Assembly: GCA_027579435.1 (NCBI GenBank)
Contig: JANBPK010000757.1
Location: forward strand, 62,001-126,000
Direction of reading: 5' to 3'
DNA: 64,000 bases
Origin: Candolleomyces eurysporus
Lineage: Eukaryota; Basidiomycota; Agaricomycetes; Agaricales; Psathyrellaceae
The notes beneath the pieces are model-generated. The model worked only from the letters and a program-made list of their open reading frames with translations. It made no database searches and was not told the DNA's origin. A program made the position numbers and the translations under genes. This document shows, piece after piece, positions 1 through 11,621 of the stretch. Each line of letters begins with the position of its first letter. Position 1 is the first letter of the stretch.

Positions 1-992
1 CTGCATCACCTTCGTATGCACATACTGCTGCACACACTCGTACCCGTAAAGGTCGTTCTCAACGGCGGATACCCTCGAAAAATTTGTCCACCCAGGGGTA
101 CCCGATCTACACGGGGAACCAAAGATCCCGCTGTTGTTGAAATCGATGATGACAGCGCACCCGTTTTCATCAAGCATGATGTTGCTCGGGGTGATGTCGT
201 TGTGAGCTAACCCCAGCGAGTGCATATGCGTGATGCCCGCGAANATGCCGTTAAGGATGAGGTTGAAGTTGAATGGTGGTTGCCTGGATAGGGTAGATGG
301 AAGTTGTTGTTATGTTCATTGTTGGGGAAAATAGAGGCGCGCGGGGGTGGGGTTGCGAGGCGACGCGAATCGGAGAGCGAGCGAATAACACGAGCGAAAG
401 CGGGAATTAGAGAACGATGTACCAAGGAGCCAAGTTAGCATTGAGTCCATTGTNGTCGGAGGAAAGCAGTTGCCGTTACTCACTGATTTTTGGGAACATG
501 ATTTTCGAGGAGGGCGGCGAGTGTGCAGGGATACTTCTTCATACATATCCCAGTGACAAGTCCCCTCTTTTCGTCAACCAGACACCCATAATACTGAGCG
601 ATATTTGGATGTGGATTTCGATGGAGAGCTTCCAGCACGCAGATCTCCTGCCGCACTTTTTCAGCGATACCCGCTGTTTCGTCGTAGCCCACCAACCGGG
701 GCTGTTTTATAAATACAGGGCCGGGATTCACGAAGTAGTTGTCGAAGCGGGTGATCGAGGGTGACCACGCAGGCTGGAAGTGCAAACGGGGGATAGGTGT
801 GCACGGAAAGGTGTCGAGTTCTTGTGGGTGGAAGTGGCCAAGTTTGCGGCTGGGTATTCGGGTGATGTAGACCTTCCCGTCTTTCGACTCGCGCCATATC
901 ACCGCCAAGAAAGTGGGCACCGTAGGAGGTGTGGGCGATGCCAGAGCCTTNAGACTCCAGGACGCGGCTTGGTCCAGAATCTCTCTAGTCAT
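1..992 (-). CDS. fungus-type protein kinase, partial (3' end off the window)
   Basis: Read on the minus strand, an exon at about 992-483 contains the kinase N-lobe: the VFIKQPRLVGYD region carries the beta-3 Lys candidate, followed by VLEALHRNPHPNIAQYYGC and a hinge-like segment VTGICMKKYP. A GTGAGT donor near 482 and a CCAG acceptor near 284 delimit an intron of about 199 bp. The second exon (283-1) holds the catalytic loop LAHNDITPSNIMLDE and the metal-binding segment IIDFNNSG. The usual HRD is HND and DFG reads DFN. HND with a DF-x acid or amide is, to my knowledge, common in expanded Agaricomycete kinase families, so activity is not excluded. The assumed start is the ATG at 992; earlier exons cannot be ruled out. 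Ns at 244, 454 and 951 make some residues unreadable. The protein continues past base 1. Confidence 0.75.
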
Positions 993-3900
993 GACCAGAN
1001 CGAGGGTTGTAGAGCTGCAAACACAAGATACAATTTCGCGTTCGCCCGGCGATACGCGAACACCCTAGNGGGTGGAAGGANGTGGCAGGAGGTGGGNTAG
1101 AGTGAGCAAGCAAAGGAGCACAAGACAGATTCGAGAGGCGGGAGGGAACGAAAAGGCGCTGTGGGGAAAGCCAATTGGGGGAGCGTCAGGGTTGTAGTAG
1201 GTTGACGTCGTCCCTTATATNATGCCAATCTGTGGCGCCTAATGGACACCGTTTATCCATCGAGATAGCACTCACTCTTGTTACGCCGCATCTGTAGATG
1301 GCCAGATCTAGCNCTCCTGGATTCCTGACAAATGGGTCAGATATGCCTCACATGATCGATGAATACATTCCGCTTCAGGGTTTCTTGGCGTGCTTGAAGT
1401 GGGTGTTAGCGCGAGCCACCAAAATGCTTCCTTGGTGATCATCACAAGACACCCGTCGAAATTGAATCGTGTTTGGAAGAGCTTATTTTGTGAGCGAACA
1501 AGTATGTGCCTGCAGGAGACCACGTTGCGAACCTTATTTGAAGACCGAAGTTTCCACTGAGATGACCTTGGCCAGCTTGAAGACGATTGGNACAAGCGGT
1601 CACAACTCGTGGATATCAATCCGTATTGAGCGTGGTCATCTGCTCACCTGCGGCAACGCNAGGAGATTGCCAGGAGAGTTCAGGTGTCGCCTGATCCCAG
1701 GGAATATCTCCACGGAGTCGTCAAAAGGCCTGTGCTAATAATTCCCATATTGGACGTCCGATTGTCGTGTCCACTTCATTTCCCTTGACGCAAGACTTGC
1801 TCCAAACTCAAAGGTAAAAGCCCACATTAAAAGGACANTGACAGACGCCGCTGAAGATAAGACTCAGAAACTTAAGNCTTTGTCGCATACATTGAAATGC
1901 CTTCCCATGAACTTTGAATAGATCGATAACGATCTTNGTGGATGNAGAAGCGCTCCTTTTGAATGTGCGCTGGAAAACCCTTTGCCAAGAACGTTTGAAG
2001 GAGGTTCNTGAAGAATGGATATGATCGAGACCCTGGATGCAAGGAACACACTCAGGGTGTAATTGTCGTAANCGTCCAGCTGGGAGGCGCTGAGGAAGTN
2101 TGCCGTGGCCTCCATATGTGACTCGACTCTTGATTCTCCTAGCCAATACCCGATATTGAATCACCAAANGCCGCTCTAACCGATTGAAGCCCATCGGATT
2201 CCTTCATAGAACTTTGCATGCAACCAATTCACGCATAGAATTGAATTTGATGCAGGGAACCTCGCCTTGGCTTCATCGATAACAAGAAGACATCGGTCCC
2301 ATGCTTGAATTCGATTCTCAGTGGGACACAATTCCTTCAATTAGATTGCCAATTGCCTCAGCCACGACTTCAACAGCACAACTCAATCACACACNNACNC
2401 NACTTCGAACCCTGGGCACTACATCNTCACAGCTCTCCCAGGAAGGCAACCAGCTTTGGACCAGCTGGCTAGATTCACGCTGCGTGTATCACCGTAATCA
2501 CCTAGCGGCCACAAAGCGTTTTAAACCANAGCTCCACAGGGCCAGGCACTTGGCCATAGATCCCCGATCACGCATCTTCAATCGCATGGTGGTTTCCCTA
2601 ATAATAAATGGAAGCGGGTAAAGNAGGTCAGGTTCGCCTCATATGAACCTAATTTTCGGTTATACTGTGAAAACCGCACAGCTCTTCCTCAGTAGGTCTT
2701 ATCCAGGCTCCAGCGCTAGCGCTCCACTGGCAACTGATCATCCCGTCCNNNNNCTCNTNCCNACGTTCAAAGCAGGGAGATCTGTCTAAATACCCCGAAT
2801 ATCTTGGAAACGTGTAGGTTAACGTTAGCTTACGGGAACCTTGCGATGACCACCTAATAGAGGCTTCACGGATGTATGGTGGGCGCGGTGTGTGGGGAAC
2901 TATTGATAGCGAAATTGATATTGTGGATGCATTTGTGACTGCCTCCGTTCAACTTGTCAGAGAACAACACCGACTCGGCTTCGGCGAACTTGAAACTGCC
3001 GGAGGCTTTCGTACGTATGTATGAGTTTGATATGATTCAAGCGTTATCTTGAGCCAAGAATCACTTGTCGTTCGAGACCGGTGTCCCCACTTATCTGGTG
3101 TGGAGAATTAAGAAGGCGTTTCCGAGCACGTTTGGGGTAAGCTTATCGTCGAGGGGCAGCGGCGGGAGATATTCCAAGTTGAATTGNGTGGATCTGTGAC
3201 CGACCAATGGCCATTCAATCATTGGTTGTCAAGTGACAGGAAGAGGCGGCTGCGCAATTCTTATCGCACGACACGATGACGATGGTATCATCTGACAGCG
3301 ACTTGCTACTNAATGGGCTGTCGCGCTCGGGATGAAGTTCAGATAGGAAAAGAAAATAAGTATTCTTGGTGTTCTCATGGAGAAATGTCAGTAAGATAGG
3401 CCCTTTTGAGAATAAACCTCGCCTAGGCTTGAAAAGGGTTTTTGCGCATCAGATCGAGCCCGCCAAGGAACCGCCTACGTTCTCGGAAGTAAACCGTAGT
3501 GAATAGAGTGAATAGAAGAGTGGTGCCCGAGGTAGAACCCTCACATCACCATTCAGTTGCAATAGACTCTGGAAGAGAGGTCAGGCCTTTCCTGGGGATG
3601 CGGCTATTGTGGTTTTAGCTTTTCTTCAATTGAGAAGGTTTGTGTGACGATAGTTAACGTTGGGTACGGGAGATTCAATGAGANTGTCAGAAAACTATGA
3701 TGCGGATCCATGCATATTTCGCGTCAAACATGAGGCGGTTGACGCTTGGTTTCTTGAACTGAATACACTGTTCTACGCCGCACAGCGTGAAGGCACAGTG
3801 GCGGGCAGGGTGGAACGTTCCCGAGCGAGGGACGAGGCAACCGCGAGTACTGGTGATACCCATCTCGCCTCGCGGAGTACTCAAATTCAATCCCTAGATT

Positions 3901-4244
3901 GGGTTCCTGGTCGGCAGAAACCAAAAGGTTTGCGGCAATGCAAGATTTGTAAAATCTCGGGCATACGCGTGACTCTGCGCTATGGGCGCCAGCTTACGCC
4001 ACTCCGAATCGCTCGGCACCTATGGAGTAGAGATTCCAGTCAAATCGGCAATGATACCAACACATACAACAAAAGGTATAAATCAAGAAGAAATCAGGGG
4101 TAAATAAAAAAAATCCAACACATGTCGATGGTTGGAGCCGAAATGAAAAATTCAGGCGTTGAACATACCATCCAATCCATGGATCGCAGAAAAACAAAAA
4201 ACTTCCAACGCCGCAGACCACCATTCAAGCTGTCGTTTTGTTAA
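993..4244. other. N-rich stretch without a convincing gene
   Basis: About 3.2 kb with scattered Ns, densest near 2395-2400 and 2748-2761, which suggests low-quality contig-end sequence. Short open stretches exist on both strands, for example a 47-codon open run on the plus strand from about 2881 to 3024 and an open run near 1660-1790, but none shows a recognisable domain or a consistent exon chain. An open frame at 3660-4103 opens with TTG rather than ATG and has no family features. It may hold decayed genes, or genes unreadable because of base errors. Confidence 0.5.
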
Positions 4245-7200
4245 TTAACACTGCTTGTTAGGCTGTTGAAGTTTATTTCTTGGCCATGGCTGNTGATACC
4301 CATCGACCCACGTCGTTATATTGGGGTTCGAGTAAGCTTCAATATATCTGTAACGGCATTTCGAGNCAACGAGAGTCGCAATGTAAATCCAGTTTATGAG
4401 TGATGAAGCTTGAAGGATTGACGTACGTCTCGATATACTCCGCAGTAGGGTGGTCTTCTGGGTCGCAGGTGACGGAGATGCTACCAGAGGGCTGGTACAC
4501 ACGAATCCAATCGATACTCATCGTAGCCGGGAACTGGAGGTTCTCGTCCACTGTACCGAATCCATGAGAGATACCCAAGTTCGTGATAATGTACTACGAA
4601 GATATATTAGGGCCAATACGCCATCCGTGGCGGAAACACGTACCATTGGCTCTTGCGAGATAGGCCGGGCCCCTATCTCAGCAGCCGTATCTCCAACTAA
4701 GCCCTTGGCGTAGTGCTTCCACGCTGGGTTGCCGTTATTTATCCAAGTGACATAGGCGTTGTCGAAGCTTCAAATTAATTGTGAGTCAATGGAAAGAGGG
4801 CACGGATGCAATGAGATTTAGGATAAACCTTACCCAGGGGCATACTCGAAGCCATAAGTGGCAAAACATCCGCCATCGAGCTCGTAGCACGATTGATTGG
4901 TATATGATAGACCGCTGACAGCTTGCTGGAAGACACCTGCGAATATCAATTCAAAAAGAGGATGTCAGCTTTTGTAAAACAAGGTGAGAACAAGCAACCC
5001 ACCTCCCCTGTAGGGGTTGAGAATAGTCTGGCTCACAGGATCGTCGTAGATCTTGTAATTATCGGTCGTATTATCCCATCGGTACTCCGCGTTGTACGGT
5101 GCCCACTGCGATGATTGGGATATCTGGATGATTTCATGGCGTCAGAGGTAGAAGATATCAAGCGAAGGACATTCGACATTACCTGACCCTGCCCACCCTC
5201 GATGATAGCTTCAAACACGTCGATCTCAGGCGCTGCACGCCCAACGTATGTTCCATCGGGTCTGACGGGCCCAGGATGAGATTCTCCAGGGCAAGTGCAC
5301 GAAGCTGCGAAAAAAAGAAAGGNAAAGAAAAGTGAGGATCAGTATCGTCAATTCGCACCGGTGTGAAACCAAGACCAGTCGAGGTACTATCGGAGAAAAC
5401 GACACTCACACAACCGTTGACCGGGGAGATAAGACTATAGGTCGCGTGGAAAGGAGGTGTTACAAACGTAACGAAAACTAAGAAGACCTTCGCACATACC
5501 AGGACACCATCATGATACTTGTCTCCATCACTGATGGCAGCCTGCGGTCCTGATTTGTCGACATAGGTTTGGTTGGGCAGCGTCCCAATGTCGCAGTTGT
5601 CGTAGCTGTATGGCCACTAGATCATAATGCAACACATCAGTACCGCGTGCTTTGAAAGAGAGGAAGCGGAGGAGGCAAAATAAGATGCTTACGAGCCCTT
5701 CGAGAGTTGCACCATACCCGGCACGTCCTGTATGGCGTAATAAGATGAGAGAATGACCTTTACGGACAGCTTGAGGATTACGAATATCTACCGAGGTTAC
5801 CCAGAGTCCAGAGAGCTGGCCATAGCCCTCTATTTCCGAGTGTGAGCGGACGGAATTGAGTACGGAGGATGTTATAAGACGCACCCAGCGGAATTGGAGC
5901 CGGGCAGTCGGACGGAAGCTAAATCGACCCAAATTCAGATTCTTCTGATGCCCGTGCAATCAACTCTGAGGATAGCTCACCCTCAATTAAGCCACCAGTG
6001 AAGCAGAATTTGTTCCTAGACACGTTACGTTAGCTGGCCCGCGTGGCAAGAAAAGTGTTCGAAGCAAAAGTGTTACCATGACTGAAGCTACAAGAGGGTT
6101 CACAATCAGTTAAAAGCAGGACAAAGAAATGGACTGAAGGTAACGAACCATTCCAGATCTGTATGTGAGATTGTGGTTCGTCGACGGATCAGTAACCTTT
6201 TCCATCTTGATTTGCAAGAACCCGTCCTTGGTCGTTACTAATAAGCAAAGCCCGTTCAGCCTGGCTGTCACCGACTCTTGACATACAACGGAACACGTAC
6301 TTTGCTTGGGGTCGTACCACTCCAGATCACTCTAAGCCCAGGAAGCAAGAATAGCATTAGCACAAATCCGCCAAGCAAAGACACACGTCGAACGCAAAGG
6401 CAGAAGAAAAAGCAAGATACACACCGTTCCCCAGTACCAAAAATCCACCGCCTCCCAATAAGGATCATCACCCGGATAAAAACTCCTCCCTTCGACATTA
6501 AACTCATCGCTGAAAACCAAAACCAGCTCTTCTCCAGTTTCCAAAGACTTCTTCGTATAAGCCGACTTGGGAGTCTCCAGGTCGATCAAGCCGTAGTTTC
6601 CAACCATATCGGGTATTTGACCGGTAGCATTGATACCCCCCAAGTTGAACCCGCCTTGGTTGGTCTGGGTGTGGGTCAGGACTCGGGAGAGGATCGGGTA
6701 TCCGCCACTAGATAGATGCCAAATTTAAGCCAAGAAACTAGAGAGAGAGAGAGAGGTGTNAGGGGTACTCACAAAAGCATCAATATCCCCAACGCAAGGA
6801 CAAGCAAACACCCGAGGTTGGACAAGCCTCTACTCGTAAAAATATGTCCGCCCCTATCGTTCACTCTATCCCTTTGGGAATTGGGATTGTGCAGGTCATC
6901 GTCGGGTTCGGAGATGTGAGCGTCGAGTGGGGTGCCCCAGGTTCGAGGGGAGGCAGCCAGAGAGTACTGCGGTTCGAAAGATAAGTCAGCAACGGGAGCC
7001 GAATATCATTTGACGGCTGAGGAGCTAGCTGCGCACCTTCTCGGCGATGGAGCTCTAGATGAATAAAAGAAAAATACATTCGTCATTCGTCAGTGAACAA
7101 CTCGAAGCCGGAGACTGCGAGAAGGAGTATGGGACGCACCTGCAAACTACTTATAGAGTCTACCCTCCGAACGGTCCTCGCCGCTTCATGCAGCAAGCTG

Positions 7201-7253
7201 GAAGACTCCGAAGACCTCACTGAGGGGTTGGTGAATTTCCCATTTGACGCCAT
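4245..7253 (-). CDS. KRE6/SKN1-type beta-glucan synthesis-associated protein (GH16-like)
   Basis: Many short exons on the minus strand spell a type II membrane protein of the KRE6/SKN1 family, which is needed for beta-1,6-glucan in fungal cell walls and acts in the secretory pathway. The start is the ATG at 7253 (MASNGKFTNPS). A cytosolic tail is followed near 6830-6775 by a single transmembrane segment (LGCLLVLALGILMLF). The SKN1 domain begins with LVFSDEFNVEGRSFYPGDDP near 6500. Conserved blocks follow: GLWPALWTLGNLGR near 5820, YSYDNCDIGTLPNQT near 5590, the GH16 catalytic signature EIDVFE near 5215, and FPATMSIDWIRVYQ near 4500. The last exon ends PRNKLQQPNKQC with TAA at 4245. Introns are about 50-100 bp with GT..AG ends. 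A few Ns lie in introns and near the C-terminus. The family assignment is firm; individual splice sites are partly inferred. Confidence 0.93.
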
Positions 7254-7560
7254 GAACGTGCTAGCGCTGGGCGAACGATGCAAATGAGTGACAGCGAAAG
7301 AACGCTAGTTTGAGTTGGTCTAGTTGGTAGTAGTAGTCTAGAAGACGCTAAAAAGACAGACAGTAGCGACAGTGGTTGAGCTCAGGAGTAGTCGAAGCCC
7401 TGCGACACGGGAGGGAGAGAAGAAGGAAGGGAGCCAGGGAGGGAAGCCAGGGGTGGTGGTCAATGAGGAAGAAGAGTAAGGGGGTGCCGCCGTAGTCAAG
7501 ACTCCTCGTGCAACGGTGCCGGCCTGGCCACGGAGATCAAGGTCTTTTTTCAGTCGCCTC
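7254..7560 (-). promoter_or_regulatory. upstream region of the KRE6/SKN1 gene
   Basis: Directly upstream of the ATG at 7253. It holds a long purine run on the plus strand (about 7408-7450, GGGAGGGAGAGAAGAAGGAA-like), which is a pyrimidine tract on the coding strand, as often seen before fungal start sites. No ORF or specific binding site is recognised. Confidence 0.35.
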
Positions 7561-9630
7561 TGGAGGGTATTATTTTTAACAACAACAACCGTTACACCGA
7601 CATTCTAAAGATATCTACTTCATAGGAGCACCGATCTATAAAAAGATAGCAGAATTAGCAGGGAACGAGGAGCTCATTCGCTGTAGTTATTGAGGGACGT
7701 ACCTACTAAAGAGTACTCTGGGAAGTGAAGCTGTTTCAGAGTGAATTCTGGATGGGGAGGAGGGGCGCGTCGTAATTCCTCATCAACTTCCTACAAGCGT
7801 GATAACCCGTGCCTACGGCACGGCACATGCAAGTTTTTATCCCAGCATAAAAAATAACAGTGTTGGTGTACCTCCAATTTGTTGGAAAATTTGCACAATT
7901 ACCCAGGCTGTGAGCAAATAATATCAATCTATGATAGAGCTTCTAGTTCTTGGTAGTCAGTGGTTGACAATTATAATTATTAATTGGGCAAGTTGTAATT
8001 TTAATCTTTTGAAGTAAGACTGCCTGAGAAACAGCAACAGAGAATTGATCATGTGTGAAGATGGGAGTTGGTGAGTCCAAACCAATATGCTTCACTGATT
8101 GAATTGTTGATAGTCACTATACAACTTGGAAATTGGAGACAGACAAATTGAAAGATGATTTGGGGTTCTGATGGTTGAATCTTGACAGTCATGCCAGTGA
8201 TTATGCAAGGCAAGCACATCATGTCAGGAAGACATCTAGCCCACTGGGGCAAATTTTGTAGTTCACAATTTAATTTGTGGTTGCCAGATACCACCTAATG
8301 TATGGGTAGGCATATGAGATTATGGTCAACACTACATTAATGCAAACCTCTTAGGAAAGCCTCCAGGGTGCACCTTACTGGAGGGTATCTTGCAAGGCAA
8401 TTTTGACTCATATGAGGGGCTTAGAGTGGTTGTAGCAGGTAATGAACCAATGGCTTGAGGGCAGATAACCCACACTTTGTGATTCTGAAGAGAGAGCAAG
8501 ACCATAGCCATGCATCCACATGCAATCCATGCGTGTGCTGCAGGGGGCAGAAGGATGACACCTCTGTTACTCCTTGATCACCCATCCTTCATTTAACTTG
8601 TATAAACATCTGTCTAAACTACAATTAAGCTCTGCTGCTCCATTCAGGATGTCTTTCTCACATGTCCATTCTGTGTGTTGCCATTGTGTGCCTTTTGAGC
8701 TAAATACCTGGAGAATACTTACCATGAAGCCCACACAGGTCTTTGGGAGGGTTCACAAAAATTTACCACCACTGTAAATGCTGCCTGAGTATCATTCAAT
8801 GATCCCAAAACACTATTAAGTGCTATGTGAGCTCGGTAAGCTCCTCAAAGTAATCAGTCATAGTTCAGGCTGTATACACAGAGAAAGATTCAATAATAAG
8901 TTTTACATTAACCTTTCACTTTAGCTGGTTCCAGTTATCATGCAGCCTTTGCTGAGCAATCCCTTGCTGTTGAACAGCTATAACAGCCATGCCTTTTTGG
9001 TGCTTGAACTTATATGTTATGCAGTATCAGGTTAATGTCATATATTATCAAATTTCCTGCAACTCAAGAAAGGACCTATTCTATGCTTTTGGGGGCTATG
9101 TTTCATCCTGGGTATGGATTAGGGCAGTGTTGACTGTAGTGAATGTTTGAGTTCTTGTTCACAATAGTTAAGTGAAATACTCTGCCAAATATTTAACGGA
9201 TGGGGTTGGAGGTACTGAAAGCACTAAAATTGAAGGTTAAAAAACTATTCAACTTTCTATAAGTCACCTCCCAGAATTCTGTTGTGAAAAGGCACATGGG
9301 GTCAAAATTAAATGTTCAAGTTCTTTCACATATCTTAATATTGGCCCAAAGACACATTATAATGCATCCTGTTATCACAGGCATAGCTTTCCAAAATTCT
9401 CATATGCCCAGGGTTGACCCAACAGCAACTCATAAACCATGAATTATAACTCCAGCCCTGTGGCCAGGCTCTGTGCATCGCGACAATGGCAAAGGCAAAC
9501 TGATGATGCCGGAGTTTGATGACCTAAGCAACGCGCCCCGCGCTCCGAGCTCCGATGCTTATGTAAATAAGGATTTTTCCCACCCGTTCTGTCTTAATAT
9601 TATTGATGTCATCCGCTTCTCCGCGACCTT
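7561..9630. other. AT-rich gene-free island, possible decayed mobile element
   Basis: Base composition drops sharply to AT-rich from about 7830 and returns to the local GC level near 9470. No ORF longer than about 81 codons exists and none has a domain. At the left side lies a perfect 7-bp inverted repeat, CCGTGCC-TAC-GGCACGG (7807-7823). At the right side a weaker palindrome, AGCCCTG-TGG-CCAGGCT (9454-9470), marks the return to normal composition. I see no clear target-site duplication, no long terminal repeat and no transposase. A non-autonomous or eroded element is the best guess. Confidence 0.4.
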
Positions 9631-9634
9631 AAGC

Positions 9635-9695
9635 CGTGAAACTTGCTCTCCACCGTCTTCTTGCAGGAAGGAAAGGCCTGAGCAAGAAATATCGT
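9635..9695 (+). pseudogene. relic of the first codons and leader of the SigF/NTF2-like gene
   Basis: About 60 bp closely resembles the leader and first codons of the intact gene at 14542: a pyrimidine-rich CTCTCCACC leader, then GGAAAG-CCTGAGCAAGAAATATCG. The start codon position reads AAG instead of ATG. The resemblance stops at AATATCG, where sequence of an F-box-family gene takes over. This is a broken copy fused to the next fragment. Confidence 0.6.
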
Positions 9696-10190
9696 AAATT
9701 GAACCTGGTTGAGTGCATTCCAAACATTCATCGTTTTCTGATCGGCTTTAGACTCGAGCCATGATCGAAGGGAGAGCGAGCATCAGGCTCACTAGTCACT
9801 CACTGTCCAACTTTGAGCCAGATCCCAAAGCAGCCTCATACGCGCTCCTTCACAATGCTTTCATCTGTACTGGAACCAGCTCGCCCCCACTGATTATGGA
9901 AATGAAAGGCGGCCAAGCTTGTGGGGGTGAGTGTTGCTATTCGAGCTCATCCCTCCGGAACCTCATTTTTTTCGTCAGGACTCAAGCAAACACTCCCTTG
10001 TCGCCATAAGCATACACTTTTCAATTTGTTTCACCGATTCTATTTTATATAGCAGCCCTCAGCGACAACGGGGTCATCATGCATGCTCTGTCGACCCGTC
10101 AGGTGTTGCAGCAGGTTTCATCGCGTTGCGTCGTTGATTCTCCCTCGCCAAGTTAATTTCACGATCCAGATGTTCGGTACTGAGCTTTAG
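9690..10190 (+). pseudogene. truncated copy of the F-box/propeller-like family
   Basis: Starts inside the end of exon 2 of the family seen at 20173 and 23287 (TTGAACCTGG, then a donor-like GTTGAGTGC), keeps the intron with its TTGGCTTTAG-type acceptor (here CGGCTTTAG), then part of exon 3 (SLSNFEPDPKAAS) and part of exon 4 (around 9990-10185, corresponding to the SFVSPILFY and SVDPSG regions). The segment equivalent to exon 3 residues between TLSFTIHSD and LIGIF is deleted and several frame breaks are present. No 5' part, F-box or 3' exons remain. Clearly non-functional. Confidence 0.75.
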
Positions 10191-10467
10191 GCTTTCTGCT
10201 CAGGGAATATACAACTTTAGCCGTGTATCAACAGCGATTCCAAAGGGTGGCACAAACGATGCAATTACCTTCCGACCTCCCTCGTCCTCGCATGGATCCC
10301 ACCACTGGGTCCTTGAACGTAGTATTCAACACCACTCGTACCTCTGACCACTTGTGCATCCATAACTCTTGTGGCACAACAGTATCTGAGAGCCCGTGCC
10401 CTGGCAACTTCATATCTGAGCTCTTTCAGTGGACCGTTGACTAGTCCACCTGCGCGTTCCGATTTAA

Positions 10468-11340
10468 GCACCTTCTACCTCAGCCGTCATCTCTGGCAGG
10501 GTAACCCTCGCTGTATTGAGTTCTTTTAAGAGTTTGATCTGATGCAACAGGGGAGCAGATGTGGCCGTGTTCAGCTCTTCCATGAGCTTCACGTTCTCTG
10601 CCTGGAGGTCCAGAGTTTGACGCGTGAATGCCGACCGAGTCTTGTTGAGGTCGTCGCTCAGCTGGTACTCGCGGCTCGGAGAGTCTGGCATTCCCTGAAC
10701 ATCTTGTCCCGCTCCCTCCGACAGATATCTAGAGCTTTCTGCGGTTCTGCAGCTTGGTTATCTCTGAAAGATTCGAGTTGCTTCTAGGATCTAACTTGCG
10801 CAAGTCCTCCCAATCCTTCAATTACCTCGATAATTTGGCTCGTAGGCTCTCCTATTCCGTCTCCCAGCCCGATCTTTCTGGCTCTGTCACAGATGTCGAG
10901 CAGTCGATTGCCATTGCAGTGTTGTCCTTTCCTAGTCTCGAATCTTACCAGCGTTTCTTCGGCCTGGGCTACCTCTTCCTGAATTATGGAGTTTGCGAGC
11001 TTGAAGCTAAGTAGATACTTCACCAATTAGACGTACCCTTTGATAATCCTCCCAAGCCTTGAATTGGGTCAAAAATTTGGCCCGTAGCCGATCGAAATCC
11101 TGCTCCCACCCCGAGCTTCCTAGGTCCATGGTGCCGTCGAGTGGTCGACCGACATTGCAGTGCTGTCCTCTCCCTGTCTCGAATCTTGCATGGCGTCCCT
11201 GGTTCCTTCAGTAATTGTGTCGTGGCCTACTTCTTGGGTCATGGGGTAAGCGAGGTTAAAGCCAAGTCGGTGCTCCACAAAGATAACAGGACAGTGGAAT
11301 TATTCATCCGACGTTGAATGACCTGCCTCAAGTCTAGTCC
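10468..11340 (-). pseudogene. degenerate copy of the coiled-coil N-terminal module
   Basis: Minus-strand sequence matches the N-terminal half of the intact gene at 11622-14148. Recognisable pieces are LTRQTLD-like FTRQTLDLQAENVKLMEEL near 10590, LHQIKLLKELNTA near 10525, and the start region with its MTQEV-like and FDLAYPMT-like segments near 11220-11290. The first intron donor (ACGTACCC on the plus strand, about 11031) is preserved, which supports the splice site used in the intact gene. The propeller-like half is absent and there are frame breaks. Confidence 0.7.
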
Positions 11341-11621
11341 ACGGTCATCATGTGGCAGTCGGCAAATAAGTGTTTACCGTTCTCAAGAGACTCCATCGAT
11401 ATCGATAGCACTCCGTTCAGAACGTGTTGTCAACACGTCAAGATTGTCGTCGATAAATGAAAGGCGTCTCGACTGAGCGAACTGTTCAATCAAATATGGT
11501 ATTTTTCCTGTCTGGCTAGATACTGACCAGACAGAGACCAAAAAAAGCGAAGGAGGGAATGGAAACGGTTTGGAAAAAGCCTAAGGGGGAAGAGAGGGGC
11601 ATAATTTTCAAAAATTTAGGT

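Noticed and set aside
3660..4103. 147-codon open frame
   Set aside because: Opens with TTG, contains an N, no domain, and lies in low-quality sequence.
7808..9470. terminal inverted repeats of a DNA transposon
   Set aside because: The two border palindromes share only weak similarity and no target-site duplication is visible; reported only as a possible element.
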